64,000 bases of DNA from Algicoccus sp048820935 (lineage in GTDB: Bacteria; Pseudomonadota; Gammaproteobacteria; Burkholderiales; Burkholderiaceae_B). The stretch lies in NCBI RefSeq assembly GCF_048820935.1, contig NZ_JBMERD010000014.1:15478-79477 (forward strand), given 5' to 3'. Positions 46,059-54,792 of this stretch are shown here, piece by piece (position 1 is the first letter of the stretch; each line of letters starts with the position of its first letter). The position numbers and the translations under genes are program-made. The notes beneath the pieces are model-generated. The model had not been told where the DNA came from, searched no databases, and saw only the letters and a list, made by a program, of their open reading frames with translations.

Positions 46059-47855
46059 TCAAAGCCCCTTGAACCATTCCTTGATCTTTAAGGACATCAA
46101 TCTGCGCCGCTGTTCCAGGAAGTCGTCGTATTCGACCGGTGCGTCGCCCAGCAGGGTTGCCGGAATGCAGTTTTCTCGCAGATTCTCCAGCAGGTCTTCC
46201 TTACTGTCGATGCCGCCGTATTTGATGACGCCGTGTCTGACTTGATTGAGCAATTCCTGGAAATACACTTGCGGAGGGGTGGCGCCCACGGCTCGGTTGA
46301 TCTCGGCCTGAGTGACGACGAAGTTGGCGATCTGGTTGTAGAGACCTCGGGTCAGACCTAGCGACTGGAGGTATTTCCGAGGATACAGATGGTGCCGGTC
46401 ACTGTTGTTGAGCAGAAGGTCCCGTACCGTGATGTCACGAGACAGAAAGCCGCGATCCCCTAACTTGATTTGCGCCGCTTGGAAACAATGAAAGTAGGGG
46501 CTTGAAACCGACGATGTGATCATGAGCTGTGGGAGCATTCCGGTCCAGTAGGTGTCCGAGAACTCGTTTTCAATGACGCTGTTGGCGTAGGCCAGTGCGC
46601 CCTGGCTGTTGATTTGCCTGATGTCCAGATCGAACTGGGTTTCCGGACTTCCCGTGTAGCGACCCGTCAGAGCGGACATGACGTACCAGCGTCGCACCAG
46701 ACTTTCCAGCTCATGGGCGGCAAGCTTCTCCTCGCGCCCTCGCAGGTACATGATGTAAGAAAAGTTGATGGCGTTAGTACCACCGATCAGACGAGACGTT
46801 ATGAAACCGGCAGAGCGCAAGGCCATGACAAAACGCTCGAAGCTCGTCTGGTTGATGAATGCGAGAATGCCGTTTTTGAGTTTCGCAAATGATTCCTCGG
46901 CAATCGCGTCTTCGTAGAGCTTCGTCTCGAAGTTGCGGCCTGACAGAAGGGCGACAAGATCCTGGAGCCGTCCACGACTGAACTCCGAGGTGAAAGCCAC
47001 GCGCAGCATGTCTGTGTATGAGGGCTCGTAGATGTCATCGGTTGCCTTGGCGATCCACTGCATCTTCGGAAAGAACTCGGACTTGACGAAGGTTTCGTCG
47101 TTTTTTTCGATGTTGGACAGGAATTCCGGGTTGACGGCAAGGTGGCTGAAGTAGTCAATGGCCTTGCGCAGAACGTTGCCACCGTAGGTTTCGTTGACCG
47201 CAATCTTGGACATGACAAAGTCGGCCTGCGACAGGGCAGTACCCGCGGAGTTCACGCGGATGAAGATTTCTGTGACCGTTTCAATGTCGAGGTCTTCGGC
47301 GAGTTCAATGATGCCGACCGAGTTGTTGGAAATCTTGCGCAGCCTTTCCAGAGTTCGGTGTACCTCGTCTGGCGTCATGTCGGGGTTTTTTGAGCAGTAG
47401 TCGTTGACCAGAGAGTAGATGCTGGCGTCGGGTGCAAAGACTTTGGAGATGTCATCAATCCAGGTGACGTCTTTTGCAATGGCCGGGTTTGTGACCTCAA
47501 ACTTGTTCTCTTTGGGATGAAATGCGATGCGGATGCGAATCTTCTCGTAGTCCTTGTTCAGCACCTCATGGCCCAGCAGTGACGCCATCAAGGCGGTCAC
47601 GCGTTGCTGCCCGTCAATCAATATCCGTTTGCCGCCCGAGAGTGTGCCGTCCTTTAGCTTGATGGTCGGGTTGCGCCAAATGATCAGGTAGCCGACGGGA
47701 TAGCCGTTGTATAGGGAATCGAGCAGGTTGCGAACCTTGGCGGCATCCCAGACAAATGGGCGCTGAATTTCAGGAATGGCGATTTCGCCGGATTTGACCC
47801 AGCTCAGCAAAACTTCAACGGGATGGTGTGTGACGGAATATCGTTGTATGCCCAT
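46059..47855 (-). CDS. DUF262/HNH protein (GmrSD-like), likely defence nuclease
   Basis: 598 residues, apparently complete. The N-terminal DUF262 domain shows IAIPEIQRPFVWDAAKVRNL and the nucleotide-site motif RILIDGQQRVTAL. The C-terminal part has an HNH-type motif (NNSDRHHLYPRKYLQSLGL). Such proteins act in type IV restriction (GmrSD) and in other phage defences, using NTP hydrolysis to cut modified DNA. It stands alone between two 299-bp direct repeats within debris of restriction systems. The defence role is inference from family and place. Confidence 0.85.
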   Translation of the reverse strand: MGIQRYSVTHHPVEVLLSWVKSGEIAIPEIQRPFVWDAAKVRNLLDSLYNGYPVGYLIIWRNPTIKLKDGTLSGGKRILIDGQQRVTALMASLLGHEVLNKDYEKIRIRIAFHPKENKFEVTNPAIAKDVTWIDDISKVFAPDASIYSLVNDYCSKNPDMTPDEVHRTLERLRKISNNSVGIIELAEDLDIETVTEIFIRVNSAGTALSQADFVMSKIAVNETYGGNVLRKAIDYFSHLAVNPEFLSNIEKNDETFVKSEFFPKMQWIAKATDDIYEPSYTDMLRVAFTSEFSRGRLQDLVALLSGRNFETKLYEDAIAEESFAKLKNGILAFINQTSFERFVMALRSAGFITSRLIGGTNAINFSYIMYLRGREEKLAAHELESLVRRWYVMSALTGRYTGSPETQFDLDIRQINSQGALAYANSVIENEFSDTYWTGMLPQLMITSSVSSPYFHCFQAAQIKLGDRGFLSRDITVRDLLLNNSDRHHLYPRKYLQSLGLTRGLYNQIANFVVTQAEINRAVGATPPQVYFQELLNQVRHGVIKYGGIDSKEDLLENLRENCIPATLLGDAPVEYDDFLEQRRRLMSLKIKEWFKGL

Positions 47856-47940
47856 GGCGGTTGTCTCGGTTATCTTTAACTATAAAGATACTACTGCCAG
47901 GCATAAAATGGGATCTATTTGAATTTGTGTCTGTTGATTC

Positions 47941-48239
47941 AATCGCCTGCCCGTACTCATTTCGTAATCATGTTCCGATGGTACCCATCTTCCATTTCCA
48001 ACCGCATGCCCGCAAACCCGCATAAACACTAGGCCAAGGGTCTTGCGCGAGCAAGGGTTTTTAGAGAGTGGGGTGCTATCAGAGAGGGAATTGGCGCAGA
48101 AATGCCGTTTTTGCTGTTTTTGTGAGCAATGGAATTGTGGGTGGTGGGAGTGGTGAGGTGCGCCAGTATTGGGGCTTAGCGGCATATTACAGGCAATAAA
48201 AAACCTGGCATTGTGACCAGGCATTTGTTTCGGTGGTGG
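47941..48239 (-). repeat. 299-bp direct repeat, copy 2
   Basis: Partner of 45391-45689. On the minus strand its first part is a rho-independent terminator (CCTGG, eight-base loop, CCAGG, then TTTTTT, near 48201-48222), which fits its place downstream of the toxin genes. It lies upstream of the DUF262 start, so it may also hold part of that promoter. Confidence 0.85.
48201..48222 (-). terminator. Rho-independent terminator inside repeat copy 2
   Basis: CCTGG and CCAGG arms with a TCACAATG loop and a following run of six T on the minus strand. In repeat copy 1 the second arm is CCAAG, weakening the stem. Confidence 0.75.
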
Positions 48240-48357
48240 TGGAGTCGAGGGTGTGATGCAAAAGGGCTATCTTGGCACCTGAGTAACGGAGAGTAATCAG
48301 TATTAAATCATAGGGTTAGGTTTCGATCTCGGTGCTGTGGAGTGAGATTTGTACCGC

Positions 48358-48643
48358 CTACCACGACGTGCGCTTGAGGTCACGGTAAAAGTTTTCGTGA
48401 GATCCCAGAGCTTCTAGATAAACGAGCCGAACGTCTTCGTCAAGACTGTAGCCCAGCAAGTACAGCTGTCCCTGGCTACGAAACTTGTGCACCCACAGCG
48501 CAGATAAATCGCCTTTCTTACGCTCACCGATCGTTGGGTCGGACGCCACGCGCTCAATGGACGCGTCGACATCTCGTACTACGTTGTTGTGCAGCTTTTT
48601 ATAAGCGCGCAAACCGTTTCGTTTGCCGAACGTTGTAGCTCAC
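48358..48643 (-). pseudogene. ParE/RelE-like toxin with a frameshift
   Basis: The GTG at 48641-48643, seven bases after the antitoxin stop, begins VSYNVRQTKRFARL and then meets TAA. One base is missing relative to the continuing frame, which gives AYKKLHNNVVRDVDASIERV, GERKKGDLSALWVHKFRSQG and LGSHENFYRDLKR. Together they make a normal toxin. Alone, the second frame could start at a TTG (48612) and give an 84-residue truncated protein. Confidence 0.75.
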
Positions 48644-48649
48644 GTACGA

Positions 48650-48886
48650 TCAATCCAGCGATCTTGAACGAGGCGAAAACTCTGTTGTTTCCTCTCGGGG
48701 TTCGGCCAGTGCCGCCAAGCTCTCGGCGACGAAACTGACGGGTAAATCGGGGTTGTCCAAGGCCGCTCGTCCAACTTTGGCCCAGTATTCGATTTGCCCG
48801 GCGATGGTGCGATGTTCAATCATTGCTTCAGAGCGCGCGTTCTCGTACAGCTCTTGGCCGACCCGAATCGATGTTGATGTGCTCAT
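48650..48886 (-). CDS. ParD-like antitoxin
   Basis: 78 residues: MSTSTSIRVGQELYENARSE, AMIEHRTIAGQIEYWAKVGR and a C-terminal toxin-binding tail. This is the ParD-like family with a ribbon-helix-helix N-terminus. It precedes the frameshifted toxin by seven bases, the normal order for such pairs. The antitoxin frame is intact. Confidence 0.82.
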   Translation of the reverse strand: MSTSTSIRVGQELYENARSEAMIEHRTIAGQIEYWAKVGRAALDNPDLPVSFVAESLAALAEPREETTEFSPRSRSLD

Positions 48887-49059
48887 GGGCGTTATTCCTT
48901 GACCGTTGGGATTATTAAGTAGTGTGCTACAAATGTAGTACGGGCCGCTTGTTATGCAGATGGGATTGTTACTGTGCTTCAGGGACAGTAACCCGCTGAT
49001 ACCAGTCAGTGGGGCGCCTATTAGATCCCGTTTCCGTTATTGATAGGCGATGGCCGACG

Positions 49060-49121
49060 GTAATAAGACAATCAGCTGGTTCGAAGGTTCTCTGAATCTT
49101 CGGACTTATTCTGAGTTTCCT
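49060..49121 (-). mobile_element. End remnant of the IS5-family element of 51585
   Basis: AAGACAATCAGCTGGTTCGA and GGTTCTCTGAATCTTCGGAC, ending GAGTTTCCTTA, are the inverted copy of the left end at about 51583-51645. It lies in the 449-bp gap 48887-49335, which otherwise shows no gene. Confidence 0.75.
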
Positions 49122-49335
49122 TAATATCTGATAATCGAATTTTAAATCCCCATCATTCGTTTTATTAGGACTGATTTTAGAAAATCATAAACAACGACCG
49201 AACGTGAGTGGCGAGACAACTTTGCCCTCAAAATACGTTTATCGCTTAAAAATGAATTTTGCAGGGACGACTAAATATAAGGTAAAAGCCGCATAAAATA
49301 GGAATTTTATGTAAAGTGTTAACGAGGAGTGAGGT

Positions 49336-49602
49336 ATGAGGACTGTATGGCTGGGGTGTTTACTGAGCGTGGTACTTGCTGTTGGAGGAGGAGTAGTTAG
49401 GGCTCAAGAGTCGAATCAATTAGTAGTGGAGAAGGCAGCGCAAGGGGATGCCAGCGCCCAACTTAACTTAGGAGTTTTGTATAGAAATGGCTACGGCGTT
49501 CGTCAGGATTACGTAAAAGCGCGCGAGTGGTTTGGGAAAGCATGTGACAACGGGGATCAAAGAGGGTGTGATGAGTATCGAGTTTTGAATAATAGACGTT
49601 GA
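49336..49602 (+). CDS. Secreted Sel1-repeat protein
   Basis: 88 residues with a signal peptide (RTVWLGCLLSVVLAVGGGVV) cleaved near RAQESN and one and a half Sel1/TPR-like repeats (GDASAQLNLGVLYRNGYGVR, QDYVKAREWFGKACDNGDQR). GAGGAGTGAGGT lies before the ATG. Such small proteins act in protein contacts at the envelope. No partner is evident. Confidence 0.8.
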   Translation: MRTVWLGCLLSVVLAVGGGVVRAQESNQLVVEKAAQGDASAQLNLGVLYRNGYGVRQDYVKAREWFGKACDNGDQRGCDEYRVLNNRR

Positions 49603-49692
49603 GAGTCAATCCCTAATGAGGTGATTTAATTCGAAAGAGAAATCTGGTCTTACTGATGCGATTTTATGGCGCTTATGTCAAAAGAGGGGTGT

Positions 49693-50139
49693 TTATGGCT
49701 GTTTTTTATCTTTCTCTTTTTGCGCTTTTTGTAGTTCGTGAAGTTGACCCAGTGTCGCTTCCAGTTTTCCACGGCTTGTGGCGGCGTCATTGAGTGCCCG
49801 TTGAGCTTCTTCGCGTGCTTTGTTGGCTAATTCTTTGTGTGATTCAGCGTCTTTTAGTGCTGTTTCAAGCTGGTTTTGCAAGGATTCGGCCTGCACTTGC
49901 GCGCGTTGCTCTGCGATATGCTTCGACATGGCTTGATCGGATGCCAGTCTGGCTTCCTTTAGCGCCTCCTCAGCGCGTTTTTCCGCGTTAGATAGGCGTT
50001 GGTATAGGTCTGTGGCTTTATCGCGCTCAGAGTCCGCTTTTGCGACTGCTACGGCTGCCTGCTGCTTGGCGGTGACCGCTTCGGTCTTTGCGTGCTCTAA
50101 AGCGGCTGTGGAGACTTTTGGCGGTCGCGGTGCGCCCAC
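49693..50139 (-). CDS. Coiled-coil protein, unrecognised, possibly a fragment
   Basis: 148 residues, nearly all alpha-helical heptad text rich in A, E, K and Q (EHAKTEAVTAKQQAAVAVAK, SNAEKRAEEALKEARLASDQ). The start is a GTG; upstream codons (FGALTPY) remain open to a TAG at about 50169-50171 without a start, so the N-terminus may have been lost to the adjacent IS. It resembles the long helical part of KfrA-like plasmid proteins, but this is not proven. Confidence 0.5.
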   Translation of the reverse strand: MGAPRPPKVSTAALEHAKTEAVTAKQQAAVAVAKADSERDKATDLYQRLSNAEKRAEEALKEARLASDQAMSKHIAEQRAQVQAESLQNQLETALKDAESHKELANKAREEAQRALNDAATSRGKLEATLGQLHELQKAQKEKDKKQP

Positions 50140-50209
50140 ATAGGGGGTCAGCGCGCCGAATTGCGCCTAAAAAGCGTAATTCCGGCACTTGAGGGGCAAA
50201 ATGTGCCCT

Positions 50210-50305
50210 GATTTACGCTGAAAAGGTGGTGTTTCTTGTTTTTTTGCAAAGAAATCTTTGCGCCTCGCTCAGTGCCTCAAAAACGAGGGGTTGTTCGAGG
50301 TGCCC
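50210..50305 (+). mobile_element. 3' end remnant of IS5-family element (type A)
   Basis: From GCTGAAAAGGTGGTGTTTCT to the terminal repeat GGGGTTGTTCGAGGTGCCC. The same sequence, reversed, begins at 63913. Here it abuts a transposase fragment of the same element. Confidence 0.85.
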
Positions 50306-50606
50306 TACAGCTTCTTGACCAGCAGGATGCGAAGCATCACCTCGGTTGGATAGGCAGGTCGACCACCCTTGGCACCGTCGCCTCGAGGCGCGATCTTGTT
50401 GATCCGTGCTGCCAAAGCTTTGAGATTCAAAAGCTCATCGATATTGGCCAGAGGGTCACCGATCTGATCCAGCTTCTCGCGCTGACGCTCATCGGCAAAG
50501 AGTTCAAGCTTGATGGCACTACGTTTCATAGCGTTTACGGGCAAAGAGGTGGCAATAGGGTCATTTTAGGAATCGGCGCACTCAGCGGGGGTTATTCGAG
50601 ATGCCC
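50306..50606 (-). pseudogene. 5' part of IS5-family element (type A) with transposase N-terminus
   Basis: The minus strand starts with the terminal repeat GGGCATCTCGAATAACCCCC (end at 50606). It encodes MKRSAIKLELFADERQREKL, NIDELLNLKALAARINKIAP and GGRPAYPTEVMLRILLVKKL, and then ends at the other remnant. The remaining transposase is missing. The element sits inside an IS3 orfB. Confidence 0.88.
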
Positions 50607-51272
50607 ATACATCTCATCGAATGCGGATTGCCGAATGATCGCAATTTCTAGATAGTCGCCGCTGAACACCTGATGGGGTGTAAAGCCATTTAGACTGCTG
50701 TGATGATGGCCGTGGTTGTACTAAAGCACATAGTCTTTACACCAACGCATGGCATGATCATAGTGATCAAACCGTCGTGGGTAATCCGGTTGGTATTTCA
50801 TAGTTTTGAATTGAGACTCACTCATGGCATTGTCATTGCTCACCCGGGGGCGACTGTGGCTGGCGGTTACCCCCAGTTCACCCAGCAAATCCAGGTAACA
50901 ATGGGCGGTCATTGGCACGCCACGATCCTGATGCAACGTTAAATTTCCGGGTGCAATCCCATAACGTTCATGCGCTTGGGCAATGAGTTGCTGCGAGAGT
51001 GCACTATTTTCTTTTCGAGAGAGCATCCATGCCACGATGTATCGACTAAACAAATCCATCACCACATACAGCGATAGGTACTCACCACGCCGCTGAGTGG
51101 CTAACTTGGTCATATCCCACACCCATGCTTGATTCGGTGCAGTCGCTTTCAAGCGAGGAATGGGCTGTGTGTTCGCAGGACGTTGATGGCGGCGCTCACC
51201 ATTCAGATGGTTCTCACGAAGAATGCGATGCATGGTGCGAACAGACGCCAGATAGATACCTTGATCAAGCAA
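50607..51272 (-). pseudogene. IS3-family orfB with nonsense codon, cut by an IS5
   Basis: DDE integrase of an IS3 group different from the other two. NQAWVWDMTKLATQ has the first D, LTLHQDRGVPMTA the second and SNDNAMSESQFKTMKYQP the E. A TAG replaces Trp in CKDYVL-YNHGHHHSSLNGFT (near 50720). The frame then runs to SAFDEMY and into the IS5 end at 50606. Its natural C-terminal end is found inverted at 51277-51448. Confidence 0.85.
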
Positions 51273-51276
51273 TTTG

Positions 51277-51448
51277 TAATGAGATGTATGCCAACCATCC
51301 CGAACGATTTACCCAAGGTCGTCCGAGTGCAAAACTGCCACCCGCAGAAGTCTGCATCAACCCCATCCCTGATGATGCTGACTTAGCAACGATCGAAAAA
51401 GGCGTCAACTTCCCAACACTGTCGAGGGTGATTGAAAAAGCAACTTAA
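51277..51448 (+). pseudogene. Inverted C-terminal tail of the IS3 orfB
   Basis: The plus strand encodes NEMYANHPERFTQGRPSAKL, PPAEVCINPIPDDADLATIE and a short tail to TAA. It shares the bases ATGAGATGTAT with the cut end at 50607 on the opposite strand, so it continues DEMY of the same gene after an inversion. It is a remnant, not a gene. Confidence 0.65.
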
Positions 51449-51503
51449 TTATTAAAGGAGTGGCTCAAATGAGGTTGAAACGTTCCGGTCGGTGCATCAA
51501 AGA

Positions 51504-51526
51504 ATGAGGGGTTGTTCGAGGTGCCC
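51504..51526 (+). mobile_element. Terminal remnant of IS5-family element (type A)
   Basis: Only the terminal repeat ATGAGGGGTTGTTCGAGGTG plus CCC remains, next to the start of the 28-bp direct repeat at 51531. Confidence 0.7.
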
Positions 51527-51530
51527 GTTT

Positions 51531-51558
51531 AAAAACCCTCGTTGTTCAGAAGATCCTT
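51531..51558 (+). repeat. 28-bp direct repeat flanking an IS5 element, left copy
   Basis: AAAAACCCTCGTTGTTCAGA then AGATCCTT; the right copy is at 52682-52709 with one difference. They bracket the IS5-family element with the deleted transposase. Too long for an IS5 target duplication, they may be ends of another lost element. Confidence 0.75.
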
Positions 51559-51584
51559 TATACTGTGACAGCTCGATAAAGAAT

Positions 51585-52680
51585 CTAAGGAAACTCTGAA
51601 AAAGTCCGAAGATTCAGAGAACCCTCGAACCAGCTGATTGTCTTATGACTGTCGCCACTCATTTCTTTCTTTTTACTATGACCCAACTGACCTTTTCTGA
51701 TCTGGAGTACGGCGCCAAGCGCAAGCAAACACGTCGCGAGAAGTTTCTCGCCGAGATGGAAAAGGTCATCCCCTGGGAGCGCTTGTTTGCGTTGATCGAG
51801 CCGGTGTACCCCAAGGGTAAGAATGGACGTCCGCCGTACCGTCTGGATACCATGCTTCGTATTCACTTCATGCAGCAATGGTTCGGACTGAGTGATCCGG
51901 CGATGGAAGAGTCGCTCTACGACAGTGATTCCCTGCGTCAGTTTGCAGGGTTGTCGCTTAGCCACGGCAGTTTGCCTGATGAAACCACGATCTTGAACTT
52001 CCGTCGGTTGCTTGAGAAGCACCAACTGGCTCCCCGTATTCTGGCTGGGGTCAATGGGCTGCTGAGCGAGAAAGGTCTGTTGCTCAAGGAAGGCACGATT
52101 GTGGATGCCACCCTCATCAGTGCACCGAGTTCGACCAAAAACAAGTCGCGCAAGCGTGACCCGGAAATGCGTCAAACGAAGAAAGGCAACAACTGGCACT
52201 TTGGCATGAAGGCGCATATCGGTGTGGATGCGGACTCGGGCCTGGTTCACACGGTCACCACAACGTCTGCCAATGAGCACGACATCACGCAGACCCATGC
52301 GTTGCTGCACGGTGAGGCGCAAGACGTGTTTGGTGATGCAGGCTATACCGGTGTTGAGAAACGAGACGAACTCAAGGATCTGGACGTTCAGTGGCATGTG
52401 GCGATGAAGCCCAGCCAGAAGAACGCGATTCAGGACAAGCGCCTGCGCGAGATTGTGGATCGACTCGAGTTTTTGAAATCGTCGGTTCGCGCCAGGATCG
52501 AGCGCAATCTCTGGATGGCGAGAGGCAAATTGATGAAGATGATAGGATAGGTGCACCCAAAATGGGCGAATCACCCCGCTTGGGGGAGAAGAGTCGCCCA
52601 ATGTTGGCAAAAATCCGGTCATTTTGATCAGAAACGAAAGAAATTATGAGTGACGAGCACATATTCTCGTCACTCACGTT
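51585..52680 (+). mobile_element. IS5-family element (type B), right end altered
   Basis: The left end AGGAAACTCTGAAAAAGTCC leads to a transposase. The matching right terminal repeat was not found before 52709, which agrees with the deletion seen in the transposase 3' end. A remnant of the left end lies at 49060. Confidence 0.75.
51678..52550 (+). pseudogene. IS5-family transposase with C-terminal deletion
   Basis: From MTQLTFSDLEYGAKRKQTRR it follows IS5 transposases: PYRLDTMLRIHFMQQWFGLS, LLLKEGTIVDATLISAP (D), FGDAGYTGVEKRDEL (D). Near the end RARIE jumps to NLWMARGKL, skipping about 30-35 residues that normally include the HPFRVIKRQFG part beside the catalytic Glu. It is therefore probably inactive. 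Confidence 0.82.
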
Positions 52681-52681
52681 A

Positions 52682-52709
52682 AAAAACCCTCGTTGTTCAG
52701 AGGATCCTT
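52682..52709 (+). repeat. 28-bp direct repeat flanking an IS5 element, right copy
   Basis: AAAAACCCTCGTTGTTCAGA then GGATCCTT; the partner is at 51531-51558. Confidence 0.75.
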
Positions 52710-52745
52710 AACAGGTCAATCAATCTAATTACTACAGATCAAGAC

Positions 52746-54551
52746 ATGGATAAAATCACATTAAAACAGCTCTTTGAAAACAAAAATTATAAAGAAATAG
52801 TGCAGTCTCACCAATCTTTACTTGCTAATTATCCTGATGATTACAGGGTGTTTGAGCAGCTTGCAAAATCGTACATTAACTTAGATGATCACCAAAGAGC
52901 TTGTCAAGTATATCAAAAAGCAGTACAGCTAGCATCCCCTAAAATTTTAAATTTTCGTGAAATTGAAGTGTCACTTAATCATTTGAATAAAACATCTGAA
53001 GAAAAAAAAGATTTTTGGTTAAATTGCTCTTCCAACAATGAGATTCTTTTAGAGAAATGCTGCAATAAGGTTTTGCAAAATGACATCAAATCTGCACAAC
53101 AAATACTACTGTCCGCAAGAGATCAACTGAATCTCTCTGAGCATCAGTTTGCAACCCTATACAATAACTTAACAATGTTTTCTCAAGGCGAGACATATAA
53201 TGCTGAGATGGAGACAAGTCTTGAAAAACTGTCTTTACCAAAGGTTGTGAATGTATCTGGAATGGGCTGGAGTGGCTCAGGTGCGGTTTTTGACTATTTA
53301 CGTGAATTCAAAGATGTTATACCGATAAGAGGCGAAACACCCTACCTAAGTCGCGGAAGATATAATCTTACGAAAATTTTAAGCAACATTAATTCTAAAG
53401 AGAAATTTCGCGAAAACTTAATTTTATTTTACTTTTATACTATAATTGGATTTTTGCGCCCAAAAAACTGGAGCGATTTTAAATCATTTAACAATACACG
53501 AAAACGACTGTACGGAAAAGAAGCAGATACGTATATAACGTGGTCATCTCGATATTGTTATGTGGCAAACAAACTGCTACAAAATTATAGAAAAAAAGGA
53601 TTTTTACATCTTTTAAACACTTTAAAGTCAATTGTTATCCTGGGCTTTATTTGTGATCAACCATATAGAAAGGGAATGACGCTTCTTTTAGATAATGATG
53701 TGTCAATTGGTAGCGTGAATGAGCACCTTGATTTCGTTGTTCAATTATGCACCTTTAGAGATCCTAGATCTAATTATGTGGCTTTGAAACGAGAAGATCG
53801 CATGTATAGACAAAGTGTAGATGATTATCTTATTTCTAGAGAAAAATCTTACAAGAGGAATTTGACAAAACTGAAAAATCTAATAAAGCTTCCCTCAATG
53901 TCGAGCCTGATAAATATTGTGCAATTTGAAGAATTTGTTGTTTCTGAAAAATATAGAGATAGCATTGCAACACTCCTTAATTTTGATGTTAACAATAGAA
54001 CTCGACATCGATATTTTAAACCATGGGAATCCTTTCGAAACACTCAGCTACACCAAGAATATGAAAACCAAGATGAAATCTCCCTAATCGAAAATCATTT
54101 AAAAGAGTATTGCTATGATGTAGCAGTTGTTAGGGCATCTCGAGAATCCGTCGGAAAGGCAGGTTTAAAATATACACAAACTGAAGAAACCTCTCAGCCC
54201 ATTGCTTTGATAAAAGAAATGGATGGTGCTCGCGTGTTCAGTGTTTTGAGGGATATCAAGAACAAACTCAACGAAAATAACAACATTTTACGACAAAAAG
54301 AAATCCATCTTGAAAGAACAAATGCTGAACTAACTTTACAGACTCATGCGCTTGAAAAGCAACTAAGCACTCTTAGTCATGAAGTCACTAAGTTAGGTGA
54401 AAGCAACGCTGCGCTGCGACAAAGGGAAGCTAACTTTCAACGTAAAAACGAACAGCTGGCGAACAGAAACGCTGAGCTGCGGTTCCATATGGATAAAATT
54501 TTAAACAGTGTGTCCTGGCGCATCACAAAACCTTTGCGATGGTTGCCTTGA
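52746..54551 (+). CDS. TPR plus sulfotransferase-like protein, AT-rich, probable glycan modifier
   Basis: 601 residues. The N-terminus (about 1-75) is TPR-like (NYKEIVQSHQSLLANYPDDY). A central domain from about residue 167 begins VVNVSGMGWSGSGAVFDYLR, which resembles the 5'-phosphosulfate loop of sulfotransferases. Further on lie a conserved-looking LCTFRDPRSNYVALKREDRM (PAPS 3'-phosphate-type motif) and RYFKPWESF. A long coiled-coil (500-590) ends in ILNSVSWRITKPLRWLP, a tail common in bacterial glycosyltransferases. It is much richer in A and T than its neighbours, a sign of transfer. It may modify a surface polysaccharide. Confidence 0.7.
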   Translation: MDKITLKQLFENKNYKEIVQSHQSLLANYPDDYRVFEQLAKSYINLDDHQRACQVYQKAVQLASPKILNFREIEVSLNHLNKTSEEKKDFWLNCSSNNEILLEKCCNKVLQNDIKSAQQILLSARDQLNLSEHQFATLYNNLTMFSQGETYNAEMETSLEKLSLPKVVNVSGMGWSGSGAVFDYLREFKDVIPIRGETPYLSRGRYNLTKILSNINSKEKFRENLILFYFYTIIGFLRPKNWSDFKSFNNTRKRLYGKEADTYITWSSRYCYVANKLLQNYRKKGFLHLLNTLKSIVILGFICDQPYRKGMTLLLDNDVSIGSVNEHLDFVVQLCTFRDPRSNYVALKREDRMYRQSVDDYLISREKSYKRNLTKLKNLIKLPSMSSLINIVQFEEFVVSEKYRDSIATLLNFDVNNRTRHRYFKPWESFRNTQLHQEYENQDEISLIENHLKEYCYDVAVVRASRESVGKAGLKYTQTEETSQPIALIKEMDGARVFSVLRDIKNKLNENNNILRQKEIHLERTNAELTLQTHALEKQLSTLSHEVTKLGESNAALRQREANFQRKNEQLANRNAELRFHMDKILNSVSWRITKPLRWLP

Positions 54552-54792
54552 GTTTTTATAGACGCATCAGAGGAAGTCAATGTGTTTGATGCTCCATTTG
54601 AGACCGTGCGCGTCTGTTGCTTGTCGCGCTGACTTAGCTGCTTAGTCGTAAGCCTGTAATGACCCAGTGAAAACCTGCACATGGTAGAGTCGCTCCAAAA
54701 TATGGAGTTACACATGGGCATCTCGAATAACCCCCGCTGAGTGCGCCGATTCCTAAAATGACCCTATTGCCACCTCTTTGCCCGTAAACGCT

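Noticed and set aside
45391..48239. Direct repeats as integron attC sites or CRISPR-like units
   Set aside because: They are 299 bp long, only two in number, with no imperfect palindrome of attC type and no integrase gene nearby.
51125..51276. Plus-strand frame overlapping the IS3 orfB
   Set aside because: It is the antisense of the real integrase core; only the part after 51277 is meaningful, as an inverted tail.
52682..52709. 28-bp direct repeats as target duplication of the IS5 element
   Set aside because: IS5 elements duplicate about four bases and the repeats do not touch the element ends, so another origin is likelier.
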